Positions 35,101-47,196 of a DNA stretch of 64,000 nucleotides are shown here, one piece after another. This stretch comes from Phlebopus portentosus (taxonomy: Eukaryota; Basidiomycota; Agaricomycetes; Boletales; Boletinellaceae). The position numbers and the translations under genes were made by a program. Location: assembly GCA_037892935.1 (NCBI GenBank), contig JAYXKI010000001.1, positions 4,030,001 to 4,094,000 of the forward strand, in the 5' to 3' direction. The notes under the pieces were generated by a model. The model worked only from the letters and a program-made list of their open reading frames with translations, was not told the origin of the DNA and ran no database searches. Every line of letters starts with the position of its first letter. The first letter of the stretch is position 1.

Positions 35101-37081
35101 ATGCCTTAATTATCCTTGGAAAGCAAGCGTACCTTCCGATAACGCAGGTTCTGGCGCCATTCGCTTCTTGAGAACCGCTAGCCACATCCAGCGCAGCTGG
35201 CGATGTTCGGGATTAGTCTATTCAAAGCCTATATGAATATCCAAACAAGTTATACGAATTGAGTGATCGAGTACCCTGTCCGTGGAGTTGTCGATGGAAG
35301 CAATAAGCTCCTGCAGAGTCGTCTCGGCGCGAACAAGGTTCTCGGGATCAATTGACGAAGAAAGATAATACGCGCGAACTTGTCGTTGGATCAATCTTCA
35401 ATACTATGAGATGCATGGTAGAACTCGTACCCAAGCTACGTAGTATCGTTCTCTGAGGCCAGGGAGTGAGACCAGACCTTGTAGGAAGCAGCGAGTCGCC
35501 TACCTTCAGATCTGTTATTCCGGGACTCTCTGGGTCTTCCATTTTCTCCACTAGAGTAAACGCCCTTCGAAGCCAAACAACGGAATCCTGTGCCTTTTTG
35601 GCGTCTCCGAGCGCCGCAGCGCCGTCTTCCGACGTCCGAGTAGATGCTTTCAAAATTGACTTGCCTATAACCATTATCCTAGCCGCTATGTGCTCTCGCT
35701 AAAATATTTATCAATATCAATAGGATAATTCTTTACGGCTGAAGGTCTTACGTCAGGTATAGGGACTAGACTAAGACGTCTTTCATCGCTTTCTAATTAA
35801 CGAAGATGAATATCATGTAAGAAAGCATCAAATACAGCCATCATGTTCGAAGTCATACCAGTGATTTTCTCAAGCATGAACTGAGCAATAGCATCATTGC
35901 CACATTGCCATGCCTAAACAAGGTGAATTCATATGGGATAAATTCGGTATTAAACATTCTTTGAACTCCGCTGTTGACGGACCCAAGATAAATGCGACGT
36001 ACGGCAAGCATGCGACTGCAGTAATAAAGAACGACAGCCCGAGCCTTCGCCTGCTCATGAATGCCGTCGCCATCACCTTCCGAGTTCCGCAACTGTTCTT
36101 CAAACTGAACGAAAGGTCATAGTGTGGACCGGTGAAAAGGTAAAATGGACCGGCAAGTGAACCAACTTACCTTTGCGGCGCTACTGAGAACACTAGCAGC
36201 GACATCGTTCTTTCCGCTTTCTGAGAAGTCGATGTGACCAACAAAGCGGATGCGACAATCGAGATGCAACATGATATCATAAGCACAGTTGCAGGTCTCA
36301 TGTAATCAGGACGTACCCGATAAGGCCGTGCCAGCTTTGCTTGCCAACCCGAGAACGTTGATGAGAGCTAGAAGAAAGAAGACAACGCGTTGATGAGTAC
36401 GGCTCCCACGCCATGCGCAGTCTGAACGCGATGTAGCGTACAGACGCACTTTCCATGCCGGGCTTCTGCTCAATTCCTGCCTCAATTAGACGGAAGCCCG
36501 ATAACCTGACTTGATCGCGCGAATAGATTCCGAGGGAACGGCAACAGCAGGCTTGTCAGTATTACAGGGCCATGCCAGACGACGGTGCAAGAAAGAAAAT
36601 GCTGTGCACCCGAAATGCTGTGACTTACACGCAGCAAAGAGACTTCGATCTTCATCGCTTCCTGTTCCTTGCCGAATCAGTCTTGATATGTTCCAAAGAT
36701 GAACGCCTGTGATGAGAAACCATGGACAAAATTTGGTCAACGACAAGAACAGCCGCGTCGTGAAAATCCAAATCCGAACGGACCTTCGCGATCCAGCACG
36801 TCGGCCATATCAGCGCCCATCTTTGACCTAGTTCGTTGCTCTGAGAATGTTTCGCCGAGTGCAGCAAGGCGCTGCAGGTCCTCAAGCAGGGTGCTTCTGG
36901 CATCTTTTTGATCGAGGTTCGCAAGCTTTGGCTTTACCCTCGCAAGGATTCCTGCATGACTACCCAATCAACTTACGCGTAAGAATTCGTTAATTCCAGT
37001 TTAGGACTTGCCTAAAATCGTGTCAAAAGTCCCAGATAGGTGCGACGAGTTCGCAGCGGCTTTACGCTTGTTCGTCGACAT
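32139..37081 (-). CDS. SPO22: Meiosis protein Spo22/Zip4 (TPR-rich), 31 exons
   Basis: I could trace 31 exons whose lengths sum to 3,072 nt, i.e. 1,023 residues with every phase closing: 37081-37012, 36951-36784, 36706-36629, 36551-36450, 36367-36317, 36220-36171, 36104-36003, 35913-35859, 35792-35752, 35698-35504, 35452-35431, 35378-35275, 35217-35133, 35063-35003, 34933-34898, 34835-34672, 34615-34560, 34500-34251, 34197-34183, 34129-33886, 33836-33563, 33508-33412, 33362-33322, 33261-33073, 33011-32955, 32922-32874, 32819-32800, 32751-32569, 32499-32432, 32356-32266, 32192-32139. Diagnostic stretches include LRWMWLAVLKKR, DDPKGSSENVSRFFLALLA, AAEWFLVGTHKAF, APDFDRKMLLLATQLSHESDL, SVEKFSRWLRAICSILL and DLDEAKRWFEAAA. 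Zip4/Spo22 is a tetratricopeptide scaffold needed for crossover formation and synaptonemal complex assembly. Intron 1 uses a GC donor (GCAAGT). Exons of 15, 20 and 22 nt occur. Some N-terminal junctions (exons 3-5) are less certain. Confidence 0.88.
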
Positions 37082-40000
37082 CGCGACGCGTTGACAATGA
37101 AGTGAAAGCTCAAGTCACACAGTTATTGCTCGCGTCAGTGACAGGGATGATGATCTCCTCATATGGCAGTACGCCGATCTTCGACTACGCCCTTTCTGCT
37201 CTTGTCATCAAGCTTCCTTGATATTCTCACTCCTCGCCGATCTGTTACACGTCTCAGATGAGTGGGAGGCAAGGCATCGCTACGGGAGTGACATCAGGCT
37301 TTCTCGGAGGTGTATGAATGCTCACAGATTTTGCGCTTTCATGAGAGAGATCGATCTTTTCTGGCCGTGACTTGGAATCGGATGCCTCTTCTTTTTTGCC
37401 TTTCTATCAGTCACAGTAATCTTGGCCGATATCTCACTTCCACCAATGCGCTTGTAGGAGCCCTGGCCCCTGGGAAGATGAATTCTCCGGTTCAACAGAA
37501 ACCAAACCCTACCTACTGAAAGGCATCTGTAAGTTGCTTTCTTCCTTTCTTCCCGCTCTTTCTCCTTTAAGCCCGAATCGGACACGTTCGCTAAAACTTC
37601 ATTGGGTTCGGAACATACGCGTGGCTTTGCCGCTTGCGTGTGTCTTATTGGATAAGGGCAGCTGTGCGAAAGTTTCCTTGCCTCGGGATGAGAAGCGGAG
37701 CCCGCTTCCTTCATACTCTTTATAGACAGCTCAACTGAGCTCATCTTCAATCGGGTTGCATACTGATTCAGGGATGGAACTGAACGACTTGTCCAGTCAC
37801 AGACGCGATTTTCGCCTATTTGTTCTCTAGGGTGTTCCTCCAGACTTCCAGACTCGGATCGCCGAGGCAACCCAGATACGCCGGAAGGCTGCATCATCCA
37901 GATTGGCTCTAGACAAAACCTCACAAGATCCCGCTGCTGAAGAGGATATTTTTTTAATCATGACACAAATTCTGGTTTCCGGCATCAAAAGGACACCTTT
38001 GATGCTTCATAGCACCGTAATAATAAGTACGAACATCTTTCTCTGGTTATGATAGAGTTTCTGGGCTGACTTGGAGCCGATACTTATTACACCGGGAGAC
38101 TGTTGGGAGATTGCAACGGGCGGAAGGGAAGTGATGTGGAGATGTAAATCAACATCCACCCCTTTCGCCTGACGGGTCGTCTCAGACAACTTAGGTCGGT
38201 AAACATCCACATCATCCCGTAAAATCAAACAATTCACTCTACGCCGCATTCGTCCCCACTTACCAATCTTGTATCAGAGGACGACTATTTCCATTGCTCC
38301 TTTCAATGCGGCTCATTGGCATCTCAAGCGCCATCTCCACCTGATCGCACATTTAAGAGATACTAATTACTGTCCTCCGATCTATAGGTTGGGTGGCTAA
38401 GCCGGCGTGTTTAGAGCATCGCAAAAGGCTCTTGAACCTAAAACGTATTCATATCAATGAGTTTCAGGCCTTTCTTTGTTCAAGTCTCCAGTACATCTTT
38501 GGCCCCTTTCCCATCCGAGTTCTTTTCACCTGAGCGCGAAATGGAAGGAAGCACAGAATATATCGTTATAATCCATACATCGGTAAGTTAGCGCACCGAT
38601 TCCCCAGGATAAAAGAATCAGGTTGATGCCGCTGTTCTTGTGGAAAACATAAGAACCATTTGTATTAGGCCAGGACTACTATTGTCCCGCTAATGATGCC
38701 ACGTCTCTGTCCTTTGACCCATCATGATCAAAGATCAAATCCAATACACAGGCACTTGCTAATTTAGGCTCGGAGCTTGAACTAACACGATACAGCCGCA
38801 GTCGTAACCCGTCTTGTTCCCCACGTGGATACGCGAATAGGGCGCTGAAATTCCATTACAATACACTATATTGTAACGCATACTCCGCCTAAAGGTAACT
38901 TACGACCGATATGGGACGTGATAGGTCTCATTCTGGCGCTATGCAATGCGGACTAATACTATTGATGAGATAGCCCTATTTCTCGCGACCTAGCCCCGCG
39001 CGACAAAGACGGCGGCCAGGCAATGCCGGTACTTTTGTGTCTCTCGCAAATGAGTCGCTGCTCCTTTTGATGCCGTTCAACGAGATAGGCGTGGAATGGA
39101 ATATCCACGGATGCCAGCAACCGCTACCACGGACATCTTGTTTACAACCTGATACACCTTTGGATCCGCAGTCGGTCCAAACTTGCGCGCGTCAACCGCG
39201 GAAGTTCCATCATTTGTCGTGCCAAAATCTGGATACATGTAGTGGGCGGGAGAAGGTGATATTTTCCAGCCCAACAATTTTGTTTGAAGGGACCATCACG
39301 TAATCTGGCTACGCACCAAAATTGGCAGCCCGAGAACCTATTGTGATGTGACGGGCGAACTTACCAAGAAGGAAGTGTACAAGAAAACGTAACCCGAGAA
39401 CACTCGACGTACCCCATATACGGGAATGACGAATTTGAGCCTCTATTTTGATCCGGTCAGGAGGAATTCCGCCAATCAGGGCACTTGCCGAGTTCAGTTT
39501 GTGTCGGATCTGTGCTTTTCTTTTCTTTTTATCATCGCACTTCATTTCTTGTCTTTGTTATATCCGCCCGACCGCCTGTGTCGGAGAGTGCTTTACCTGG
39601 ATCTCGCTTGCAGTCTCTAATCCACTCCTCTGACCTGACTTGACCTGTCGCGGATGTCTAGTCCATATCCGCATCATGTTGAAAAGGTTCTCTTCCGATT
39701 TACTCGGCACTCATTCTGCGTAGCGTGTATGAATTCGTAAAATTGGCTCTCCATGTTATCCCCTATCGTCCTTGATCTCATGCTGTGTTTCTCGGCCATT
39801 TTTCTTTCTACAAAGAAGAGGAATACGTTGTCGCAGCCCATCTTAGGAGATCGATCTTGGGGGCACTGAATTGCAACCAAGTACACTAGCTGTGCTCTTT
39901 CTGACTCACGGAGCTTTTGTCACTTTGGACCTTACTACTCAATCACGGAATGGATAGGGCGGGTGTCGGAGAATTGGTATTCTACGGGCGATATGCCGAT

Positions 40001-43000
40001 GAGCTCACTTCACTTTTCGTCCGGGCCGATGGCCAAAAGCATTTCAAAAGATAATCACCATCGTCCATCGTGGTCAGATCGGTCAAAGAGTGAGTGACTC
40101 TACAGTAGCCCCTTCTTAGGTGGTTACATCATATTCTTTACTTGTTCGGTACGAAGAAACGAAGAGTACATATACTTGAAGCTCTAGAAACTTCTGCAAG
40201 GTCGGTCCAGCTGATTTAGTGTGCGTAATCCCGGTAGTATGAGTATTTAACCCTCCATTTCGCGATCCAGTCTAGCAACGGTACTCATATGGTCTCCACC
40301 CTAAGTAAAGGCACCTTATTCACAAAGGTACAGAGGATACTCGGTTGTGTTTTAGGGAAGGCCAACAATTATCTGGCGAATTCCGTTCAAGCGTCCCGAA
40401 GCAGGCTCGGCGAGGTTTTTTTTTCATCAGAAGCTTCATTTGAGATTTATTTCACCCTACATGTGTTTCTTTTCAGTTTCTTCATGCCGTTGCGAAGGCC
40501 GGATAAAGTAGAATCGAGTTTATGTATGCCGTGCAATGTGCCTTTTTTCTACTCATGAGATCTTTATTGGATACTTTGTTAAAATTGCTCCCGACTGTCC
40601 GAAACTTGGGAGCCGTCCTGCCATCCTGGGTTGATCGTCGTGGACACCCAGAACCACTTCTCTGCCCAAAACGAGACGAAGGGGAGACGTCGATATGAGA
40701 AAACAAGAGATCATTAATATCTGAAATAAAACTTCACAGAATTCCGGATTAGGGCTTGCTTGGAAAAGTAGGCTCTACGATGAAGCAAGCTCTCGTCCAA
40801 ATGACAAGACCTGACGGTGGCGTTGGGTAACATCACGCTTCCGTTGAGTTCGCGGAATGCAGGCAACGAAAGCCTCTCCAAACCAAACACTATGAACACG
40901 AGGACAACGTATTGATCCCTAATGCATAGATGAATGCGAGATGGATCAAGACTTCGAAGGTGCACTTCCCGGCCGGTAAAGGAAGCTTGCTTGCAGGCCG
41001 ATCGCGTTCTCCATGGCCTGACAGGACTTTACTTAAGCTTAAATCCACAAGTTTGCAAGGTGTTCGCATTCCTCCGAGATGTCAACCAGGTTATAAGCAG
41101 CAAGGACCATGCCAAAGCTTTCGGCAAAGGTAGAGTTTCCCTCGAAATCTCCGTTCAATCTTAATCACTATCGTTCGGCCCAAGGTGCAACTTCGAGCGA
41201 GCAGCCTGGCGAATTTGTTGCTTTCTGACAGAACTAGGATATTAAGAAGCGAACGCGCCACGGTGGGCCATCGCGCAAGTGTCCTGTCTGCCAAACAAAA
41301 CACAAGAGATACGATCCTGGTATACGCTTCGATAGCCCAGCCCGTTCAAGTCGGCAAATGGAAGACCACGGCTGGAGCTTCATGAGGTAGAGTTTGCCGC
41401 TCACGGAAAGATTACTTAGACAAGTCAAAGCGTAGTATCAAATGCGTCACGTCCCGTGTTTGCGCACGCATAAATAGATGAAGCTCCACAAAGATGGAAG
41501 AATCTCCGCAGGTAAGAATGACTCGATAGACCGACATTTGCAACGCAAGGAAAACGAAAAGCCGTGTCATGAGTAATCGTCTACAGGCAACCGAACATCT
41601 AGAACGCATCTAAAGCCCCTCAAACAACCGTCCGACACCCAATAGAACTTAAGTACCGCGCAGGCGACGAGCAATGCGTTACATATGCCCCAGTTTGCAT
41701 ATGAGCGGAGGCGCTCAAAAATCGTAGCCGATTTACCAATTACGAACCACATCCGAACCTCCGACAGAAGTTACACCTCTCAAGTTGAGCCTTCAATCCA
41801 TTTTCGTCAGTGCCTTGATTGTTTGCCAACTTGTCCAAGCTCCGAGATATGGTAGTCGAGGATCTTGAAATGAAAGCCAGCGCCGCAAATGCCCTCATGA
41901 GCTGCAACAGTAAGACATGATGACCCACCCGAGACAGCCGACTCACACTATACTCCATTATTACAATTCGGCCGTTATTACTTTGCGGCGGTTCAAGCTC
42001 AAGCAAAAAAAGAAGACCGACGTTTGAAGACATCTCAGGTGAAGAAAATCGTGAAGAAAAAAATGATTTTTGGTGTTACCCGGTATCCGGCTACCTTGAG
42101 TAAGAGCGCCCGAGAAGGGTATACACTATACACTACAGTTTAGTTCTCAATCTAGAACGCTTCCATTTTCTTCGGCGAGAGGAGCGGATGTTGTCAGGTA
42201 CGATAAGTTGATTAGGAAACGAAACTTCACGCAAACGTGATTCTGATGGGCTGTGACCGGATGACACTAGTGTTACTTGTCGCGTCTTCCCAAGTATTGG
42301 CTTGCCCAAATCAAGAGATATCGGGTTTCTATATTACGGCTCGGCAATGGGCAAGCAGGAAATTCGCACTAGTCAAAATTTCAAATTTGATTCGGTGTCT
42401 CGGACGCGATGTGAATGTGAACACAGAAGTGGGGAATCGTCTTACTTGGAAAGTGACAACAGCGCTTGGAGTCATGCGTAGTAGCGCGACAGTGATTCAA
42501 GATTCAGAGTGAGTTAGAGTAATGTAATGGAGGCGGACAGGAGCTGCGAAATGAAGATGCATGATGCGTAGCGAGGTCCGAGATCTGGACTCGTTAGTAT
42601 AAGAGGAGTTGTCAAAGAAAAAAGAAAGCGATGAACACTCGTTTCTGATACAATAGATGTTGCGAAGGCAAGCTCCGCGAGGGACGATTACCGAACTAAG
42701 TGGCGTGCATCGCGGTGGTGTTTTGGTCGACTGCTGTCATGCGCAGTTGCCTCTCAATCGGGATTGCGGCTGTTTTGATTCGGATGGATGGTGGTGGAAA
42801 AGATTGGAATAGTCCGAAAGCTTCCTCTCTCACACTTCGCGCAGGTTGAAGGGACGGAGAAGGCTAGTACGGATCTCACAAGGAATGAAGATGGATGGGG
42901 AAGGCACACGCATGTGTCGAGCAGCATCTGCTGAACTTTTTTTTCGAATTGGAGCCTACTCCTTTTTCATAAACCTACAGAGTCCGAGACGCGAAGGGAC

Positions 43001-43983
43001 GAAGGGAGAGATGATATTGATTGAGACTCGGTAGAAGTGGCGAAGAGAAAGGCCAAGGAAGGCAGGGCACGGCATCGTGATGATGATTGAGATGGAGATA
43101 GCATGACAAAGGAGCTGAAAGGAGAGGATGATGGACCTGGTAAAGTTTTCTTTCTTTGAGGACAGCCCAAAAAAGGAAGCCAGGTGTTACGTTGCATAGA
43201 CTTCGGTTGGATACGCGTGCAGAATAGAGGGATCAAATGACAGAACACAGATTTCGGATGGAGATGTGCGAAAGGAGAACGAGGAGGAAAGGAGAGAGGC
43301 GCCGGACCAAGCGACGGCGTTCGGCGATGGCTTATATTATCCTTTGATTTTTCACGCTTCACATAATTTCAGCATGATTCACATATATATACTCTCGGAA
43401 CGTGGCCGAGTGGCCGAAAGGGAAACGGGCCAGATGTATTTGGCAGATTGGCAAAAAAATTGAATACAAAAAAAGCGCAGATGACAAACACATGAACCCA
43501 ACGAAGACGGACGGACCCTAGGCCTTGGACATCTAAAGCACGGGTCAAGTTAGACAGGAACGCAGGCAGGAACGGCCGAACGACGATCGCGAGCAACTCG
43601 ATATGGGCGGTGTTGCTTATGCATGCATTTCAGTAATTTATAAAAAGGATACCCGGAATTCCTTTCTATGTACTTCGTTGCCATACGGAGCGAAACTTTG
43701 GGAAAGGCTATGGAAAGGTAATAAGCTAGGGACTGAATGCGTGGGATAGCGTGACGTGACCCTGTGCGAAACCCTAGGCGAATTTCGCCGAAAAATAATT
43801 TTGCGATGAGATTTGATGGGTAATATTTTTAAGTGGATCATGACATAATCGCCCAGTAAATTCTTCGGTCTGCTCATAATGCACATAATGCGCTTGTCTC
43901 AAAGGTCCATGGTCCCGCCAATATTTTACCGTATTTTCATTCCTTTTTCCCGTCCCTTCCCTCTTTAACCGCTCGGTCTGGCG
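37082..43983. other. Gene-poor region, about 6.9 kb
   Basis: No confident gene on either strand. A long minus-strand frame at 37322-37924 (about 190 residues from an internal ATG) is Ser/Lys/Arg-rich and unrecognised. A fragment near 41860-41970 on the minus strand reads like protein (HEGICGAGFHFKILDYHISE, behind a GTGAGT...CAG intron) but ends at a stop, so it may be a decayed gene. No transposon ends or tandem repeats were found. The last 1-1.4 kb is probably the cyclin gene's promoter and leader. Confidence 0.45.
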
Positions 43984-46900
43984 ATGCTCTCTGTGCAGAG
44001 CCCATTGCAGCTCGCCATGTCCAACGACAACCTTTACGACGATGCCCATGCCTCTTGGAATGCGTGGCGCGGTCACACAAACCTCCCGACTCCCCCTTCT
44101 TCCGATCCACCGCGACGTCTGGGAGCTACCAAGCAGCACTTCGTCGTCGACCACGACTATGGCCGCCAGCAGGAGCACTCGACAAGTACCAGTGGTGTCC
44201 AAGTGAGCCAGCAGCAGCACTTGACGCTGCCGCCGATCGCACATATTGACCGCCACTGGCCCAGCTCTTCGCCGTGTATGTAGCGCCTTTGTTTTCCGTA
44301 GTATCCTGTTTAAGTTTTTGTACTTATCTATTATGCGGGACAGTGACGCCTCCAGACGATGAAATGCATGCTTCTCCTATTTCACTCTCCACCTGGCGAG
44401 ATTCGAAGCCAGGTCCTTCACGCCTACATTCTCCAATGAATCCAGCCACTTCTCCCTTTCCTGTATCTCCTTCATCCTCTCCGGAAGATGACTACGAACG
44501 ATACGAACGATATGATCCAATGGATGAACAGCCTGAGATGGAAGATGAGACTGAAAGCAGGGATTGTGATTGGGGCCAGGAGAGGCAGCATGCCGGGGAA
44601 AGCGACATGGACGAGCAGACCAGAGCTGATGACGATTACGGACGAGACCAAAAGTCGCCAGGCTCAGGTAGCAGTAACCCAAGTGCTGCCGATTGGGTTA
44701 CCAATCCTTCGCAACTCTCTGCTCACTTCATTGCGGAGAAAACATGTGAAATGGTCTGCTACCTATGGTTTTCATCCTCCCTTGGTCCTCGGGCCGCGGC
44801 TGCCTCGCGTGCTCGACGAGAGCATGAGCGCGCTCAACGGCGACGCGCGAAAGACGCGTCATCGCATCCTCATTCGCCTCCTTTCGCATCCCGACCGCTG
44901 AGTAACGCGTCAACAGCGGCACTGCAGTTCAGTGCAAGTCCTGAATTTATTTCATTCATGGCGAAGCTCCTTGCGACGACGCAAGTAAGCCAGAGTGTTA
45001 TAGTGCTCTCGCTGCATTATATTTTTCGGCTGAAGGAGACGAATGAATTTACCCTGGGTAAACCGGGCAGCGAGTTCCGCGTTGCGGTGTGCGCCTTAAT
45101 GCTTGCAAATAAGTTCGTGGACGAGTGAGTCTATTTTTACTTTCAAGTTCTTCGCGGTTATCTTATCTGGCACGTGACTAACCGCATATCGTCTGTACAG
45201 TAATACATACACAAACAAGACCTGGTCAGAGGTATCTGGTATCGCATTGGAGGAGCTCAACAAGATGGAACGCGAATTCCTGCTAGGGGTCAACTTCCAA
45301 TTGTTTGTGGATGCGCAGACATACGACTCGTGGCTTAATCTCCTTAAAGGTTTGGTTCTTACAAAGGAACGCGAGTTCAACAGGTGGCGCGAGCGAAGAC
45401 GGATGCGCGTTATCGTACCGCGCATCAGAATTCCCGATTCGAATAATTATGTACGACAAGCAAATCAGCTTCAGCGGGCAAGGAGCACCAGTCCCCACCA
45501 TCCTCGGAATTACGCCTACGCACCCGCTTATCCATTCACGTTCACCGTCCCGTCATCTTCTGCTGTACATCTTCAGGCTTCGTCTCAGTCACATGCTCAG
45601 AGCCAATCGGCGCACTGCTCCCCAAACCGTCCGATAACTTCAAAGCGTACTGCCGCAGATGCGTTTTCGCCGATTAGTGCATCGTTTGATGGTGTAACTC
45701 GGGGTGGGAAGCGACCAACTGGACTCGCTTTAGATATCCCTGCTGCACTTGCGTCCGCTTCAAGTGCAGGTGGATATACAGAGAGAGCTGGGAGTGTGAG
45801 CGCCCATCCAGCTTTTACATATGCGGATAGTTTGCGTAAGCTGGAGAAGATGAGCCTTGCGACGCCCATTGAGCCTCAATCGAACTCGGATGCCAGAGAA
45901 GTTCGTGCAGCGGAGGACACTAGTGTCCGAGAGGATAGAGAGCAGACTCTAGCAGCCCCTTACCGCGGAGTAGACGCTGCACGCCGCCCACCTCCGCCGC
46001 ACCTGTACTTTTATTCTCTGGCTAGTTCCCCCCTGGCATCATCGTATGCTGCTGTCGCTGCTGCCCCCGATTCCACCCAGACTTCTGCCGCACACACCTC
46101 TTCTATTGATCCCAATTTGTCTATAACCGAGGAACCATCCGCAGTAAAGGAAACTGTGGACGTTTTCCCTGCGGGCGCAGATCGTAAGGCGCGCTTACGC
46201 TACGCGGATAGCCATGCGAGTACCGGATACGCACACGACTATTCTTATGGATATGGTCAAAGTATTGCACAAACTCAAAACAATGCCACTGGACACCAGA
46301 CGGCGTATCTCGCTCCGGTATTGAGCACGGCTCATTGCTCTTCGGTAAACTTGCCCTCAAGTTCGCACCTGGAATCCCATCCTCACTCGCATTATGCGCC
46401 TTCCGCTGCTCATCACCTGTCACAGCCAAACCAGCAATTGCAGCAGTTGCCGCCGCTCACTCTTGCCCTTTCGATGCGTCAGGCGCCCGTCCGTTCTCCT
46501 GCGGTACAAGCCCAGGGCGACAGAGCGAGTCCATTGCCAGGTTTCGCGTCGCTGAATGCATTTGCAACATCTTATGCATACTCTCATTCCCAGGCGCAGA
46601 CACAATTGCGACCCCAGGAACACAGCTCGTATAGTGTGCAAGTTTATCCGACCAATGATATTCCGAGTCAGTCTACGATCTCGCGTGGGTATTCGGCAGC
46701 TCCGAATCCTGCGCCAGTTGTAGAGTGTGCATGGAGTGCGCCGCCGAGTGGGACCGTTGACGGAGTGTATGCCCCTGCACCGCGTCACGTGCACACTCAT
46801 GGTCCAGTCATGCAGCAGCAGTATTCCCATCCTCCATACATCCAGACTTCGACTTATGGTTCCTATGCATCTCCGGCATACACATATCCGTCCCAGCAGC

Positions 46901-47196
46901 AATATGCACGTCACAGCATGACGACTGAACCTGTCGTTTCAGGTGCAGCTTGCACTTGTCAAGAGAATTCTCTGCCTGAGCGTGCAGCATTTGCAAACGC
47001 CGGACCTCCTGGCGTAGCGCACTTTTATCCGTATGCTCGGTCTGGATCTTTATATGGTGCTGAGGGGTACAAGGATGCATATGGTGCTTATTCAAATGCG
47101 GGAAAGCCTGTACACCAGTCCTACAGCACGACTGCTAGTCCGGAAGGTCCTTATATGTTCGGCTATGATTACTCGTCCGGTGGGCGGCGATTCTGA
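43984..47196 (+). CDS. Pho85-type (Pcl) cyclin with long low-complexity tail
   Basis: A cyclin-box protein in about three exons (43984 to about 44275, about 44342-45124, 45201-47196). The cyclin fold spans the exon 2/3 junction: FISFMAKLLATTQVSQSVIVLSLHYIFRL, then FRVAVCALMLANKFVDDN, TWSEVSGIALEELNKMEREFL and LGVNFQLFVDAQTYDSWL. This is the Pcl pattern that activates the Pho85 cyclin-dependent kinase in phosphate, glycogen and morphogenesis control. About 600 residues of Ser/Ala/Gln/Tyr-rich disordered sequence follow and about 250 precede. Exon 2/3 is well supported (GA then T AAT after GTGAGT...CAG). The exon 1/2 junction does not close in frame with the obvious donors near 44274 and acceptor at 44342-44343, so either the true donor lies upstream (for example GTACCA near 44189) or a base is wrong. 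No introns in the tail. Confidence 0.8.

Noticed and set aside
37322..37924. 200-codon minus-strand frame upstream of SPO22
   Set aside because: Starts at GTG, low-complexity Ser/Lys/Arg composition and no family resemblance; kept only as a remark in the gene-poor region.
38387..38445. tRNA-like sequence with a good A-box (TGGCTAAGCCGG at 38394-38405)
   Set aside because: No B-box follows at the right distance, the anticodon stem-loop has the wrong size, and the presumed acceptor strand has no 3' partner.
43396..43470. A-box-like TGGCCGAGTGG suggesting a Ser/Leu tRNA
   Set aside because: No T-loop consensus or closing acceptor stem downstream; probably chance.
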